NCBI RefSeq assembly: GCF_011421635.1
Contig: NZ_WTLI01000023.1
Span: forward strand, 1-64,000
Length of the DNA stretch: 64,000 bases
Source: Paenibacillus turpanensis
GTDB taxonomy: Bacteria > Bacillota > Bacilli > Paenibacillales > YIM-B00363
Reading direction: 5' to 3'
Shown piece by piece: positions 42,980-50,510 of the stretch. Under the pieces are notes generated by a model that searched no databases, was not told the DNA's origin, and worked only from the letters and a program-made list of their open reading frames with translations. The translations under genes and the position numbers were made by a program. Position 1 is the first letter of the stretch, and each line of letters opens with the position of its first letter.

Positions 42980-43894
42980 TTGATTATAAGCGCCAGCCGC
43001 AGAACGGATATTCCTGCATTTTTCGGCGAGTGGATGATGAAGAGGATTTCCGAAGGCTTTTTCTACAGAGTGAACCCGTTTAATGCCAAACAGGTCAGCA
43101 AGGTCAGCCTTCTTCCGCAGGATGTGCAGGTGATCGTATTCTGGAGCAAAAATCCGAAGCCGTTCCTGAAGCATATTGATGCATTGGACCGCCACGGATA
43201 TCGCTATTATTTCCAATTTACCTTAAATGATTATCCGACGCAATTCGAACCCGGGGTCCCTCCTCTCGGCAGCCGGATCGATACCTTTCTGCGAATAAGC
43301 GAGCGATTGGGTCCCGACCGGGTCGTATGGCGTTACGATCCGATCATGGTCAGCTCGATCAGTCCAATGGATGATCAGCTGGAACGAATTTCGGCGATTG
43401 CCTCACAGCTTAAGGGTGCAGCCAAGCGCTTGACCGTTAGCTTTATGGATTTCTACGGCAAGGTGGAGCGCAGGCTGGAGCTGCTCGAAAAGCAGCATGG
43501 CATCACGTTTACGGACATCACCGCGCCTGAGCACCGCGATATGCTGGACTTGGCCTCCCGACAACTGGCAGAGATTGCCCGCCGGAACGGCATGGAGATC
43601 GAAACCTGTGCCGAGGCCGTTGATCTTGAAAGCTGCGGCATAACGCACGGCCGCTGTATCGATCCGGCTTTCATCCGGCGGGCTTGGGGTATCGAGCTGC
43701 CTTACAAGAAGGATCCGAACCAGCGCCCGGAATGTCTCTGTACTCAAGCGGTTGACGTGGGCATGTATAACACCTGCAGCTTTAACTGCACGTACTGCTA
43801 TGCCATTCAATCGGAGAAGGCAGTTCGCGCCGCACTTAAGCGGCATGACCCAGCGAGCCCATCGCTGCTGTACAACTACGATCCAATTCCATAG
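42980..43894 (+). CDS. DUF1848-family protein with Fe-S-like Cys motif
   Basis: This 304-residue protein begins at TTG with GAGGTGA upstream. A TIM-barrel-like body (MIISASRRTDIPAFFGEW ... VIVFWSKNPKPF ... FQFTLNDYP) is followed by a C-terminal CLC-x11-CSFNCTYC segment resembling the radical SAM CxxxCxxC motif, but at the end instead of the N-terminus. DUF1848 proteins are uncharacterised. Its nearness to an SPL-like radical SAM gene (44611) is notable. Confidence 0.78.
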   Translation: MIISASRRTDIPAFFGEWMMKRISEGFFYRVNPFNAKQVSKVSLLPQDVQVIVFWSKNPKPFLKHIDALDRHGYRYYFQFTLNDYPTQFEPGVPPLGSRIDTFLRISERLGPDRVVWRYDPIMVSSISPMDDQLERISAIASQLKGAAKRLTVSFMDFYGKVERRLELLEKQHGITFTDITAPEHRDMLDLASRQLAEIARRNGMEIETCAEAVDLESCGITHGRCIDPAFIRRAWGIELPYKKDPNQRPECLCTQAVDVGMYNTCSFNCTYCYAIQSEKAVRAALKRHDPASPSLLYNYDPIP

Positions 43895-43912
43895 GGAAAT
43901 TGAAAGGAGCTT

Positions 43913-44284
43913 ATGATGTTGATGAAAAAATTCGAAATCAAAAAAATCGGTCCGACGAGCTTAGGAAAGGCAACGATCTACATTGCAGCAATCCCGCTAT
44001 CATTACTATTTATCGTTGGCTTGGCTCTCGTGCTATTTGGCGCCGTCTCGGGTGTGACGGAGCTCCTGATGGTAGGCATCGCCTATACGTTTATGCCGCT
44101 TCTCATGCTCGCCATCTATTTGCTGATCAGCATGCTGATCGCTGTCATTTATAACGCGCTGGCCGGCCGCTTTGGCGGGCTTGAAATTGAAATGGTGGAG
44201 AAGGAAAACACTTCATATGTCGTGCAGCCTTCTCCCGTTCACACCGTGGATTCAAATCCAAATCCCCAGACCTCCGGGGACTAA
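43913..44284 (+). CDS. Small integral membrane protein, DUF3566-like
   Basis: This 123-residue protein has two long membrane helices (about 20-50 and 55-85), a short cytoplasmic N-terminus (KFEIKKIGPTSLGKATIYIA) and a polar tail. The N-terminal IGPTSLGK pattern resembles DUF3566-type proteins. Start ATG 43913 follows AAAGGAGC by six bases. It follows the DUF1848 gene by 18 bp and ends at the terminator at 44317-44356. Confidence 0.6.
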   Translation: MMLMKKFEIKKIGPTSLGKATIYIAAIPLSLLFIVGLALVLFGAVSGVTELLMVGIAYTFMPLLMLAIYLLISMLIAVIYNALAGRFGGLEIEMVEKENTSYVVQPSPVHTVDSNPNPQTSGD

Positions 44285-44316
44285 AAATAAAGAGTCAATG
44301 TATTGCTTGCTTACAA

Positions 44317-44356
44317 GGGTTATCTTCCGGACATTCCGGATGATAGCCTTTTTTCA
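44317..44356 (+). terminator. Terminator
   Basis: AAGGGTTATC-TTCCGG / CCGGATGATAGCCTT followed by TTTTC. The rest of the 326-bp gap to 44610 holds the promoter and LexA box described separately. Confidence 0.75.
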
Positions 44357-44533
44357 TTCTTGTTTTAAGCTCCTGATGCAGTCGATCGAAGAACGATTTG
44401 CGTTTCTCCTGTTTCCACGTTTCCTCATTACTTGTTCGTTGATCAAGGCATGCTGGTTGTATGCAAGCTCCACTTCACTTACTAGATGATTGCACGATAT
44501 TCCCCTGATCCAGCGATTTCCACCCCGTTAATG

Positions 44534-44561
44534 TTGAAAATTCATCAATTTATGATAAACT
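44534..44561 (+). promoter_or_regulatory. Promoter of the SPL-type radical SAM gene
   Basis: A -35 TTGAAA (44534-44539) and -10 TAAACT (44556-44561) are separated by 16 bp; the LexA box lies at +1 to +20. Confidence 0.5.
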
Positions 44562-44571
44562 AGAAAAATCA

Positions 44572-44585
44572 AGAACATATGTTCC
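44572..44585. promoter_or_regulatory. LexA (SOS) box
   Basis: AGAACATATGTTCC contains the perfect core GAACATATGTTC of the Gram-positive LexA/DinR box (CGAACNNNNGTTCG), 26 bp upstream of the ATG at 44611. It would place the downstream radical SAM gene under DNA-damage control. Confidence 0.8.
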
Positions 44586-44610
44586 CATTATATCATAGGG
44601 GGATTGAGGG

Positions 44611-45606
44611 ATGAGCCAAAAAATATACGAGCCAATAAAAACCAAACAAACCTTAAACCGCGTCAAAGAGGAAAAAATGCCCTTTGACTGGTCTATTAAT
44701 CCATACCGCGGCTGCACACACGGCTGCAGTTTTTGTTACGCCCGCGCCTTCCAATCCTTTATCGGCATGGAAGCTAACGACGAGTTTCAAAACCATATAT
44801 TTATGAAAATGAATGCTGCGGAGGCTCTGGAACAGCAGCTCTCCAGAGCAGTACGGAAAGCGGGAAGCGTAGATGCCGCTGCTCGTACCATCGGGAGCGT
44901 TGCCATCGGTACTGCCACCGACCCTTATCAACCGATCGAGGGAAAGGAGGAGATCACACGCAATTGCCTTACAGTGCTGGCCAAGTATCGTATACCTACG
45001 ACCATCACAACGCGCTCCCCGCTAATACTGAGAGATTTGGACATTTTGAGGGAAATGGAAATTGTATCCGTAAATATCAGCATCAATACGCTCGATCCTG
45101 AAGTGACTCGAAAGCTGGAGCCCGCATCTCCCCTGCCCGCCAAACGCCTTGAAGCACTTGAAACACTTTCGAGGGAAGGGATACATGCAGGAATATTTAT
45201 AGCACCAATACTGCCCTGCTTAACCGATTCGCTGCGTGATATTGCGGCCCTAATTTCGTCCGCGAAAAATAAAGGCGCCGCATTTGCAATGGCCTCCCTG
45301 CTTCGTTTATCGCCGGATGTCAAGCATTGGTACCTGCAAACGTTAAAGCAGCATTTTCCCGCTATTGTCCCTTCGTACCTTTCGTTATATCCGACCACAT
45401 ATGCCAACCGCAGTTACGCCGAAACCGTCATGACTGGCGTTCGCAAGCTGCTGGAGCAGCACGGGCTTTCAGAGGGAGGAATCAAAACAGCGCCAAAACG
45501 AAAACTGCAGGAGTTCGATACAGACGGACAAACGGCTGAAGGATATCCAAATGTTCCGTCCACTCAGTCCAGCATTGTTCCCGAACAGCTGACCTTTGCA
45601 TTTTAA
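44611..45606 (+). CDS. SPL-family radical SAM protein
   Basis: This 331-residue enzyme belongs to the SPL/Rv2578c group of radical SAM proteins. The [4Fe-4S] motif is GCTHGCSFCYARAF (residues about 32-45), followed by IGTATDPYQPIE and VNISINTLDPEVTRKLEP strands. It is related to spore photoproduct lyase, but the last ~60 residues differ and no spore-specific context is seen. The start is ATG 44611 with GGGGGATTGAGGG upstream. Its LexA box suggests a DNA-repair role. Confidence 0.82.
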   Translation: MSQKIYEPIKTKQTLNRVKEEKMPFDWSINPYRGCTHGCSFCYARAFQSFIGMEANDEFQNHIFMKMNAAEALEQQLSRAVRKAGSVDAAARTIGSVAIGTATDPYQPIEGKEEITRNCLTVLAKYRIPTTITTRSPLILRDLDILREMEIVSVNISINTLDPEVTRKLEPASPLPAKRLEALETLSREGIHAGIFIAPILPCLTDSLRDIAALISSAKNKGAAFAMASLLRLSPDVKHWYLQTLKQHFPAIVPSYLSLYPTTYANRSYAETVMTGVRKLLEQHGLSEGGIKTAPKRKLQEFDTDGQTAEGYPNVPSTQSSIVPEQLTFAF

Positions 45607-45893
45607 CGATGACTACTCGCATTCTATAAACAGAAACTCATATGCGCCTCCTCCTTACTAATAGAAATTTTTATGTCAGTGCATTCATCCCGTCCACTCA
45701 TGTCTTAATAACTCACCTTTTCATTAACCAATTCGAATATCATATTTTTCTTCTCACCTATCAGGATATTGAATATTTTCCATGAATAAACCTGACATTT
45801 CATGTTTTGCGGGGAAAAAGGGTGTCAAGAGCCATTGAATTATGATATAATTCGACATTGTGTTACGAGTATTTTGCTGAGAGGAAGATAGAT

Positions 45894-46361
45894 TTGCCGA
45901 AAATCGGAAGAAATGCCCCTTGTCCTTGCGGCAGCGGATTGAAGTACAAAAAATGCTGCTTAAATAAAAAAGAAGCGAGTACGCAAATAGCCGCCGTTCC
46001 ATCAGAAATCGTTGCTTCGATTCGTGAAGCCGACCAGCAAGCTCCCGATATCAAAAGCCGTATTCTTCAGCTGAACTGGGAGAATGAAGCGTACAGCGAG
46101 CTTGCCCATGAGTTTGTTTCCAATGTAGACCAGGCAGTAGATCCGAAGCTTCTGGAAGAAGCCGTTGTTCTGTGGAACCGTTACGCCAACGAAACGCGTC
46201 CGGTTATACGTAAGAGCGAAACGCTTTGTGCTGCTCTGGAATATTGGGTCGCACAAGCCGGAGGACCGCAAGCGAGCCAATCCGGACTGGCGCAAAAATA
46301 CGGCGTATCCGCTGCAACGATTTCTAAGCGTTATCAAGAGATTGCGGCATTTGCCCAATAA
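45894..46361 (+). CDS. SEC-C metal-binding protein with HTH-like C-terminus
   Basis: This 155-residue protein opens with a SEC-C motif ([18 protein letters not shown]) that binds zinc, as in SecA tails. After a helical middle comes [27 protein letters not shown], which resembles a Psq/RNA-polymerase-sigma-like HTH. A TTG start at 45894 follows GAGAGGAAG. It could be a DNA-binding or ribosome-associated adaptor. The upstream 290-bp gap contains a TATAAT element but no clear -35, and small ORFs that I judged spurious. Confidence 0.7.
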   Translation: MPKIGRNAPCPCGSGLKYKKCCLNKKEASTQIAAVPSEIVASIREADQQAPDIKSRILQLNWENEAYSELAHEFVSNVDQAVDPKLLEEAVVLWNRYANETRPVIRKSETLCAALEYWVAQAGGPQASQSGLAQKYGVSAATISKRYQEIAAFAQ

Positions 46362-46404
46362 TAAACATGGCGGAAGGCGGGCATCACCGATGTCCCCTCT
46401 GAAG

Positions 46405-46432
46405 GCACGGCCGCGAGCCGTGTTTTTTTGTG
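46405..46432 (+). terminator. Terminator of the SEC-C gene
   Basis: CACGGC-CGCGA-GCCGTG followed by TTTTTTT. Confidence 0.85.
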
Positions 46433-46627
46433 TTATTTTTCATGCTCCTTCCGGAAAAGCATGCCCTTTTCATACGAATACATAAGTTCTGAGAACTCTC
46501 CAACATCACGATCCCCGATGGAAATATACACATCCGGTTTTGAACCATGGAACAGCGCATACAGACGGTTTCCGTATCCTTGGGAGAGCTCTGTTGAAAT
46601 AACTTCTGCTGCTTGCTGAAGCCTTTG
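46433..46627 (-). pseudogene. Possible remnant of a small gene
   Basis: A 64-codon open frame on the minus strand reads like real protein (AAEVISTELSQGYGNRLYALFH ... PDVYISIGDRDVGEFSELMYSYEKGMLFRKEHEK) but has no ATG, GTG or TTG start near its 5' end. An ATG (ATGACAAAGG) lies just upstream in another frame. A frameshift or a lost 5' end would explain this. It follows the 171-residue gene by 8 bp. Confidence 0.35.
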
Positions 46628-46634
46628 TCATATA

Positions 46635-47150
46635 CTAGACCTCCCGCAGCCTTTCCAAAGTCAGTACGATATGCTCAAGCAGTCGTGGGATTTCACCAAT
46701 ATGCTCCTCATTGATTTTCGATTCAAAGCCAAGCTCGATTTCGTTTAAGTACTGACCTTTATACTGGTTATAGATATAGCTTAGCTTTTGTCTCGGTCGT
46801 AGTTCCGGCTCCCAAATTTCGTTTAACACCGCCTCAATTCTGCTGCACTGTCGTTCGTTCTGCTCTACATGCATGTAAAAACGTAATGTAAAGAGACAGC
46901 CTGGCTCCGCTTTCTCCCACTCCAATATTTCTGCAGCCAAGTCCGTTAAGTTCGCTTCAAGGCAAATTTCCGCTGCTATTTCCGGGTAACCCTTACGGAC
47001 AAACCTTAGGGTAAATTGTTTGGACATCACAGCCTGATCCAGAAGATCCTTCCGCCCAGTCACGACAATCTCCCCGGTTAAATTATCTAAATCATATATA
47101 CGATTTTCCATTGCTACTTTTATATTTTCATAAATGGTCGGATCGAACAT
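46635..47150 (-). CDS. Hypothetical helical protein
   Basis: This 171-residue soluble protein starts at ATG 47150 (GAAGGG eight bases upstream; ATG 47156 is too close to the binding site). It has mixed alpha/beta composition (DLDNLTGEIVVTGRKDLLDQAVMSKQFTLRFV) and no recognised domain. It is divergent from the repeat-protein gene at 47319. Function is unknown. Confidence 0.6.
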   Translation of the reverse strand: MFDPTIYENIKVAMENRIYDLDNLTGEIVVTGRKDLLDQAVMSKQFTLRFVRKGYPEIAAEICLEANLTDLAAEILEWEKAEPGCLFTLRFYMHVEQNERQCSRIEAVLNEIWEPELRPRQKLSYIYNQYKGQYLNEIELGFESKINEEHIGEIPRLLEHIVLTLERLREV

Positions 47151-47318
47151 GTTCATTTCCCTTCTTTTAATCGGATTGGTTCTTTTTATTATAACTTATT
47201 TCCCAGTATTTCCGCTTTTTATAAGAGAACAAAGCCCTCGCAGTCTCTATCAATCTCGAATAGATTACTATAAGTCGCGATGCTGAAGCCGAAGCCGCGG
47301 CAATCCGGTGGAGAAAGG

Positions 47319-48671
47319 ATGATGATTATGGCTTGCAACCAACGCGTAACAGGTGTCTGCGCTCAAGCTGAAGGTTTTAGCACATTGGCGGAGGGAAATT
47401 CCTCCCATGCTGAGGGGTATTTTACCACTGCAAGCGGGCCAGCCGCACATTCCGAAGGCTCCAACACGACTGCCGGCGGAGATGCCGCTCACGCCGAGGG
47501 CCTCGAGAGCACGACAAGTGCACCGGCTGCTCATGCGGAAGGTTACCGCAGCACCGCCAGCGGTAATGCTGCTCACGCGGAAGGAACGACAACCATCGCA
47601 AGTGGTTCCGCCGCGCATGCGGAGGGCGACCAAACGATTGCAAGCGGTAACGCAGCCCACGCAGAAGGCTGGATGACCGTTGCTTCGCTCGACACTGCCC
47701 ACGCGGAAGGGGCATTTACGGAGTCACGAGGCGAATCCGCCCACGCGGAAGGCCTGTACTCCCAAGCGATCGGCCATGCCTCGCATGCCGAAGGCTACCT
47801 GACTGTGGCCAACAGCGACACGGCTCACGCGGAAGGCAGCCAAACTGCGGCAACCGGCGTTGCCGCTCATTCCGAAGGATTTAGTACTACCGCAAGCGGA
47901 AATACAGCTCACGCAGAAGGGATCCGTACGGTTGCGGATGCCGAAACCGCGCATGCGGAAGGGCTCAACACCCAGACAGGCGGATACGCCGGAGCGCATA
48001 TTATGGGCCGATTCGGCACTGCCCAAGAGGCTTACTCTTGGTTTATCGCCAATGGAACCAGCGAACAAAATACCGGGATTGGTGCCAAATGGCTTGCCTC
48101 TACGGGAAGTATGTACGTAGACGGATCGTTTGTTCCGTCTGGGGCTGACTATGCAGAGCTATTTGAAACCGTCGACGGAACCCCGATCGCACCGGGCTAC
48201 TTTGTCACCACGAAGGGTCGTAAAATACAGAAGGCTACATCCGGATCCTATGTCGCTGGCGTTACCAGTGCCTCCCCGGCTATCATTGGCGACAGTGCAG
48301 AAATGCGTTGGCATGGTAAATATAAAACCGACAAGTGGGGAGCAGTGGAAATGCAGGAGGTTATTCTCCCCGCAGAAGTGGATAACCGAGGCAAAGTGAT
48401 TGTTCCGGAACGGCGGGAAATGCAGCCTGTGTTAAATCCCGATTACAACCCAGAGTTAGCTTATACCCCCCGTAGATTACGCCCCGAATGGGTGGCGGTC
48501 GGCATGCTCGGGAAGCTACTTGTCCGCGATGACGGCACCTGCGAGGTAGATGGCTTTTGTGCCCCCAGTGACGACGGAATCGCGACTAAAGCAGAGCGGG
48601 GCTTCCGAGTGTTAGAACGGACATCGGAGGATCAAATTCTCATCCTGTTTGTATCAGGTCAAGTCCTCTAA
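47319..48671 (+). CDS. AHAEG-repeat tail-spike-like protein with Peptidase_G2 domain
   Basis: This protein of about 450 residues contains 14 H(A/S)EG units spaced 14 residues apart (residues about 20-230), the left-handed beta-roll pattern of YadA-type heads and phage tail spikes. A segment YAGAHIMGRFG follows. The C-terminal half (about 245-450; DYAELFETVDG ... VAVGMLGKLLVRDDGTC) matches the Peptidase_G2/IMC auto-cleaving chaperone domain of phi29 gp12-like spikes. The start is uncertain among 47319, 47322 and 47328 behind GGAGAAAGG. No phage genes surround it, so it may be a domesticated surface or spore-coat fibre. Confidence 0.75.
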   Translation: MMIMACNQRVTGVCAQAEGFSTLAEGNSSHAEGYFTTASGPAAHSEGSNTTAGGDAAHAEGLESTTSAPAAHAEGYRSTASGNAAHAEGTTTIASGSAAHAEGDQTIASGNAAHAEGWMTVASLDTAHAEGAFTESRGESAHAEGLYSQAIGHASHAEGYLTVANSDTAHAEGSQTAATGVAAHSEGFSTTASGNTAHAEGIRTVADAETAHAEGLNTQTGGYAGAHIMGRFGTAQEAYSWFIANGTSEQNTGIGAKWLASTGSMYVDGSFVPSGADYAELFETVDGTPIAPGYFVTTKGRKIQKATSGSYVAGVTSASPAIIGDSAEMRWHGKYKTDKWGAVEMQEVILPAEVDNRGKVIVPERREMQPVLNPDYNPELAYTPRRLRPEWVAVGMLGKLLVRDDGTCEVDGFCAPSDDGIATKAERGFRVLERTSEDQILILFVSGQVL

Positions 48672-48767
48672 GTGTCGCCAGCCCATAAATCAAAGGGGCA
48701 GTCCCAAAAGTAAGTGTTACTTTGGTAAACGGCCGAATAGTGGTGATCTTTTTCTATTGATTTTAAA

Positions 48768-48823
48768 AGAGCGAGTGTAGGGGCTTAAATCCCCACTAAC
48801 ACCCGCTCTTTTTCCTTTACCTT
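48768..48823 (+). terminator. Terminator of the repeat-protein gene
   Basis: A hairpin AAGAGCGAGTGT / ACACCCGCTCTT with an inner GGGGCTTAAATCCCC stem is followed by TTTTCC. Confidence 0.75.
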
Positions 48824-48957
48824 TGACATACATACAAGGAGATGACCCGAAATTTTTTCCTCCAAATCCATTGAAAGATAGAGCAATTCCATCATATTTA
48901 GTTGAATCGCACTCCGTTTTAGCAACGTCTGGTTTTGGTTTGTTATACAATATTAAA

Positions 48958-49006
48958 ATAGGGGCTTCCCTTGTCATCTATTGATGACAATGGGGACAGC
49001 CCCTTC
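48958..49006 (-). terminator. Terminator of the glycosyltransferase operon
   Basis: A long hairpin (AGGGGCTGTCCCC ... with TTGTCATC / GATGACAA inner stem) is followed on the minus strand by TATTTTAATATT. It lies about 20 bp downstream of the 57-residue gene. Confidence 0.65.
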
Positions 49007-49023
49007 TCTATTGCACGTATAAA

Positions 49024-49197
49024 CTACTTCCCATAATAATGATGGGCCGCGATCACATCCGTCATTCTAAAATCAGGGATCAGATAATCATCTGGAACTG
49101 ACGCCGCAATCTTATCCCAAATGTTAGGATCAACCAACGTCTGCGATGGTGTTTCTTTATCATAAAACAACTGCTTGTAATTGTCCCCTGAAACCAT
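49024..49197 (-). CDS. 57-residue acidic protein downstream of a glycosyltransferase
   Basis: ATG 49197 follows GGGGGTGA by five bases, directly after the glycosyltransferase stop. The peptide (NYKQLFYDKETPSQTLVDPN ... VPDDYLIPDFRMTDVIAAHHYYGK) has no transmembrane segment and no recognised family. It resembles short substrate-like or RiPP-like peptides found beside modifying enzymes only in a general way. The position makes co-expression with the glycosyltransferases likely. Confidence 0.5.
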   Translation of the reverse strand: MVSGDNYKQLFYDKETPSQTLVDPNIWDKIAASVPDDYLIPDFRMTDVIAAHHYYGK

Positions 49198-49202
49198 TTT
49201 GC

Positions 49203-50444
49203 TCACCCCCTGTTAAGATTTGAAGCGCACTTGCGATATAAATACTCATATCGTCTAGCCAGTGCTTCTAATGAAAAATGAGTGCGGCACCAATTCTTTG
49301 CATTCTCTCCCATTATTTTGCGCTGGTCCTCATTATCCAAAAAATGACGCAAATAATGATAGCATCCTTCGCTATCCCCAGCTTTGAATATCCATCCGTT
49401 GTACCCATCGTTCACCAATTCCGGCAGCCCTCCCGCATCTGAAACCACTGGCGCTATACCGGCAGCCATTGATTCTAATACCGCATAGGGCTGATTATCC
49501 CGAAGGCTAGGAAAAACGGTAATATCCGCGCAGTTCAAAAGGTGAGGAATATCACTACGGTGTCCTAGAAATACGATATCGCTGCTCAACCCGAGTTCTG
49601 CGGCGGTTTGCATGAGCTGCTCTTTCATTTCTCCGTCGCCTGCTATCCAGCAAACCCAATCGCTTCGAACCTGTTTTAACCGTGCCAATGCAGGCAGCAA
49701 AACTTGAACGCCTTTGATCATCGTCAGCCTTGCAACGCAGAGAATCACTTTTTTTCCTGGGGTCTCGGAAGAGACCGATTGTTGCTGTGCGAGCAGATAA
49801 CGATCGATATCCATTCCGTACGGGCTGTGCTCAAACAAGTCGGAAGAAAACCCGTAGCGACCACTCAACTCGCTTGCAAGCCAAGTGCTCGCACTGACTA
49901 GCATGTCTGCGTTTTTTATTCCTTCCCTTTCTATCGCTGCGAAATATTTACCTGTCTCCGTGCCTTGAAAATGCTGCTCTGTCATGTCAGAAACATTTTG
50001 CTTAAACTGTAGATACACCTCATACGACAGCAATCCGTGAATAGACGCGACCAATGGTGCCCATTCAGGCTTTACCCTGCGCATCGCAAGTGTTGAGATC
50101 ACTTCTTGCGTATGAATAATATCGTACTGTTCTAATCCCCAATAAGCGGATACCGCTTCAAACATATACCGCTTTAACTCCATATCAAGGAGCCATGGAT
50201 ACTGATGCAAGTATTGAAACATTGGCCCCTGCAGCTTTTTCCAAATGAGAGGCTCCAGACTTTCTCTGCCAACCGATTGATGGTGATGCCGGGTTAGCAG
50301 CTGAAAGCCCGTATAACCCTGCATGGTTCCCAATATATCCACTTCATGCCCAATCCGCTCGAGCCCCGACTGCAGCAGCTCTATGAACCTCCATACCCCA
50401 CCGACATCCGGCACATTCCAAATCGTTGCCAGCAATATTTTCAC
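49203..50444 (-). CDS. GT-B glycosyltransferase family 4
   Basis: This 413-residue enzyme has the GT-B double-Rossmann layout with an N-terminal KILLATIWNVPDVGGVW and the C-terminal donor motif EAMAAGIAPVVSDAGGLPE (E-x7-E type) and FPSLRDNQPYAVLESM. GTG 50444 is chosen (GGAGG seven bases upstream). It is a paralogue of the next gene. Transfer of a sugar to an envelope or peptide acceptor is likely; the acceptor is unknown. Confidence 0.85.
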   Translation of the reverse strand: MKILLATIWNVPDVGGVWRFIELLQSGLERIGHEVDILGTMQGYTGFQLLTRHHHQSVGRESLEPLIWKKLQGPMFQYLHQYPWLLDMELKRYMFEAVSAYWGLEQYDIIHTQEVISTLAMRRVKPEWAPLVASIHGLLSYEVYLQFKQNVSDMTEQHFQGTETGKYFAAIEREGIKNADMLVSASTWLASELSGRYGFSSDLFEHSPYGMDIDRYLLAQQQSVSSETPGKKVILCVARLTMIKGVQVLLPALARLKQVRSDWVCWIAGDGEMKEQLMQTAAELGLSSDIVFLGHRSDIPHLLNCADITVFPSLRDNQPYAVLESMAAGIAPVVSDAGGLPELVNDGYNGWIFKAGDSEGCYHYLRHFLDNEDQRKIMGENAKNWCRTHFSLEALARRYEYLYRKCASNLNRG

Positions 50445-50510
50445 CGTCACACCTCCGTAAAAAATTCCGATTTTTATCGTAACGAGCCTAAGTGCTCAAA
50501 TGCGTACTCA

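Noticed and set aside
45607-45893. Tiny minus-strand ORFs of 5 and 12 codons behind good Shine-Dalgarno-like sequences
   Set aside because: They are too short to judge, show no coding signature and no conserved context.
48695-49003. Complete insertion element flanked by GGGGCAGTCCC and GGGGACAGCCCC
   Set aside because: The inverted repeats are short and imperfect, the right one is the stem of a likely terminator, no target-site duplication is seen, and no transposase frame is intact.
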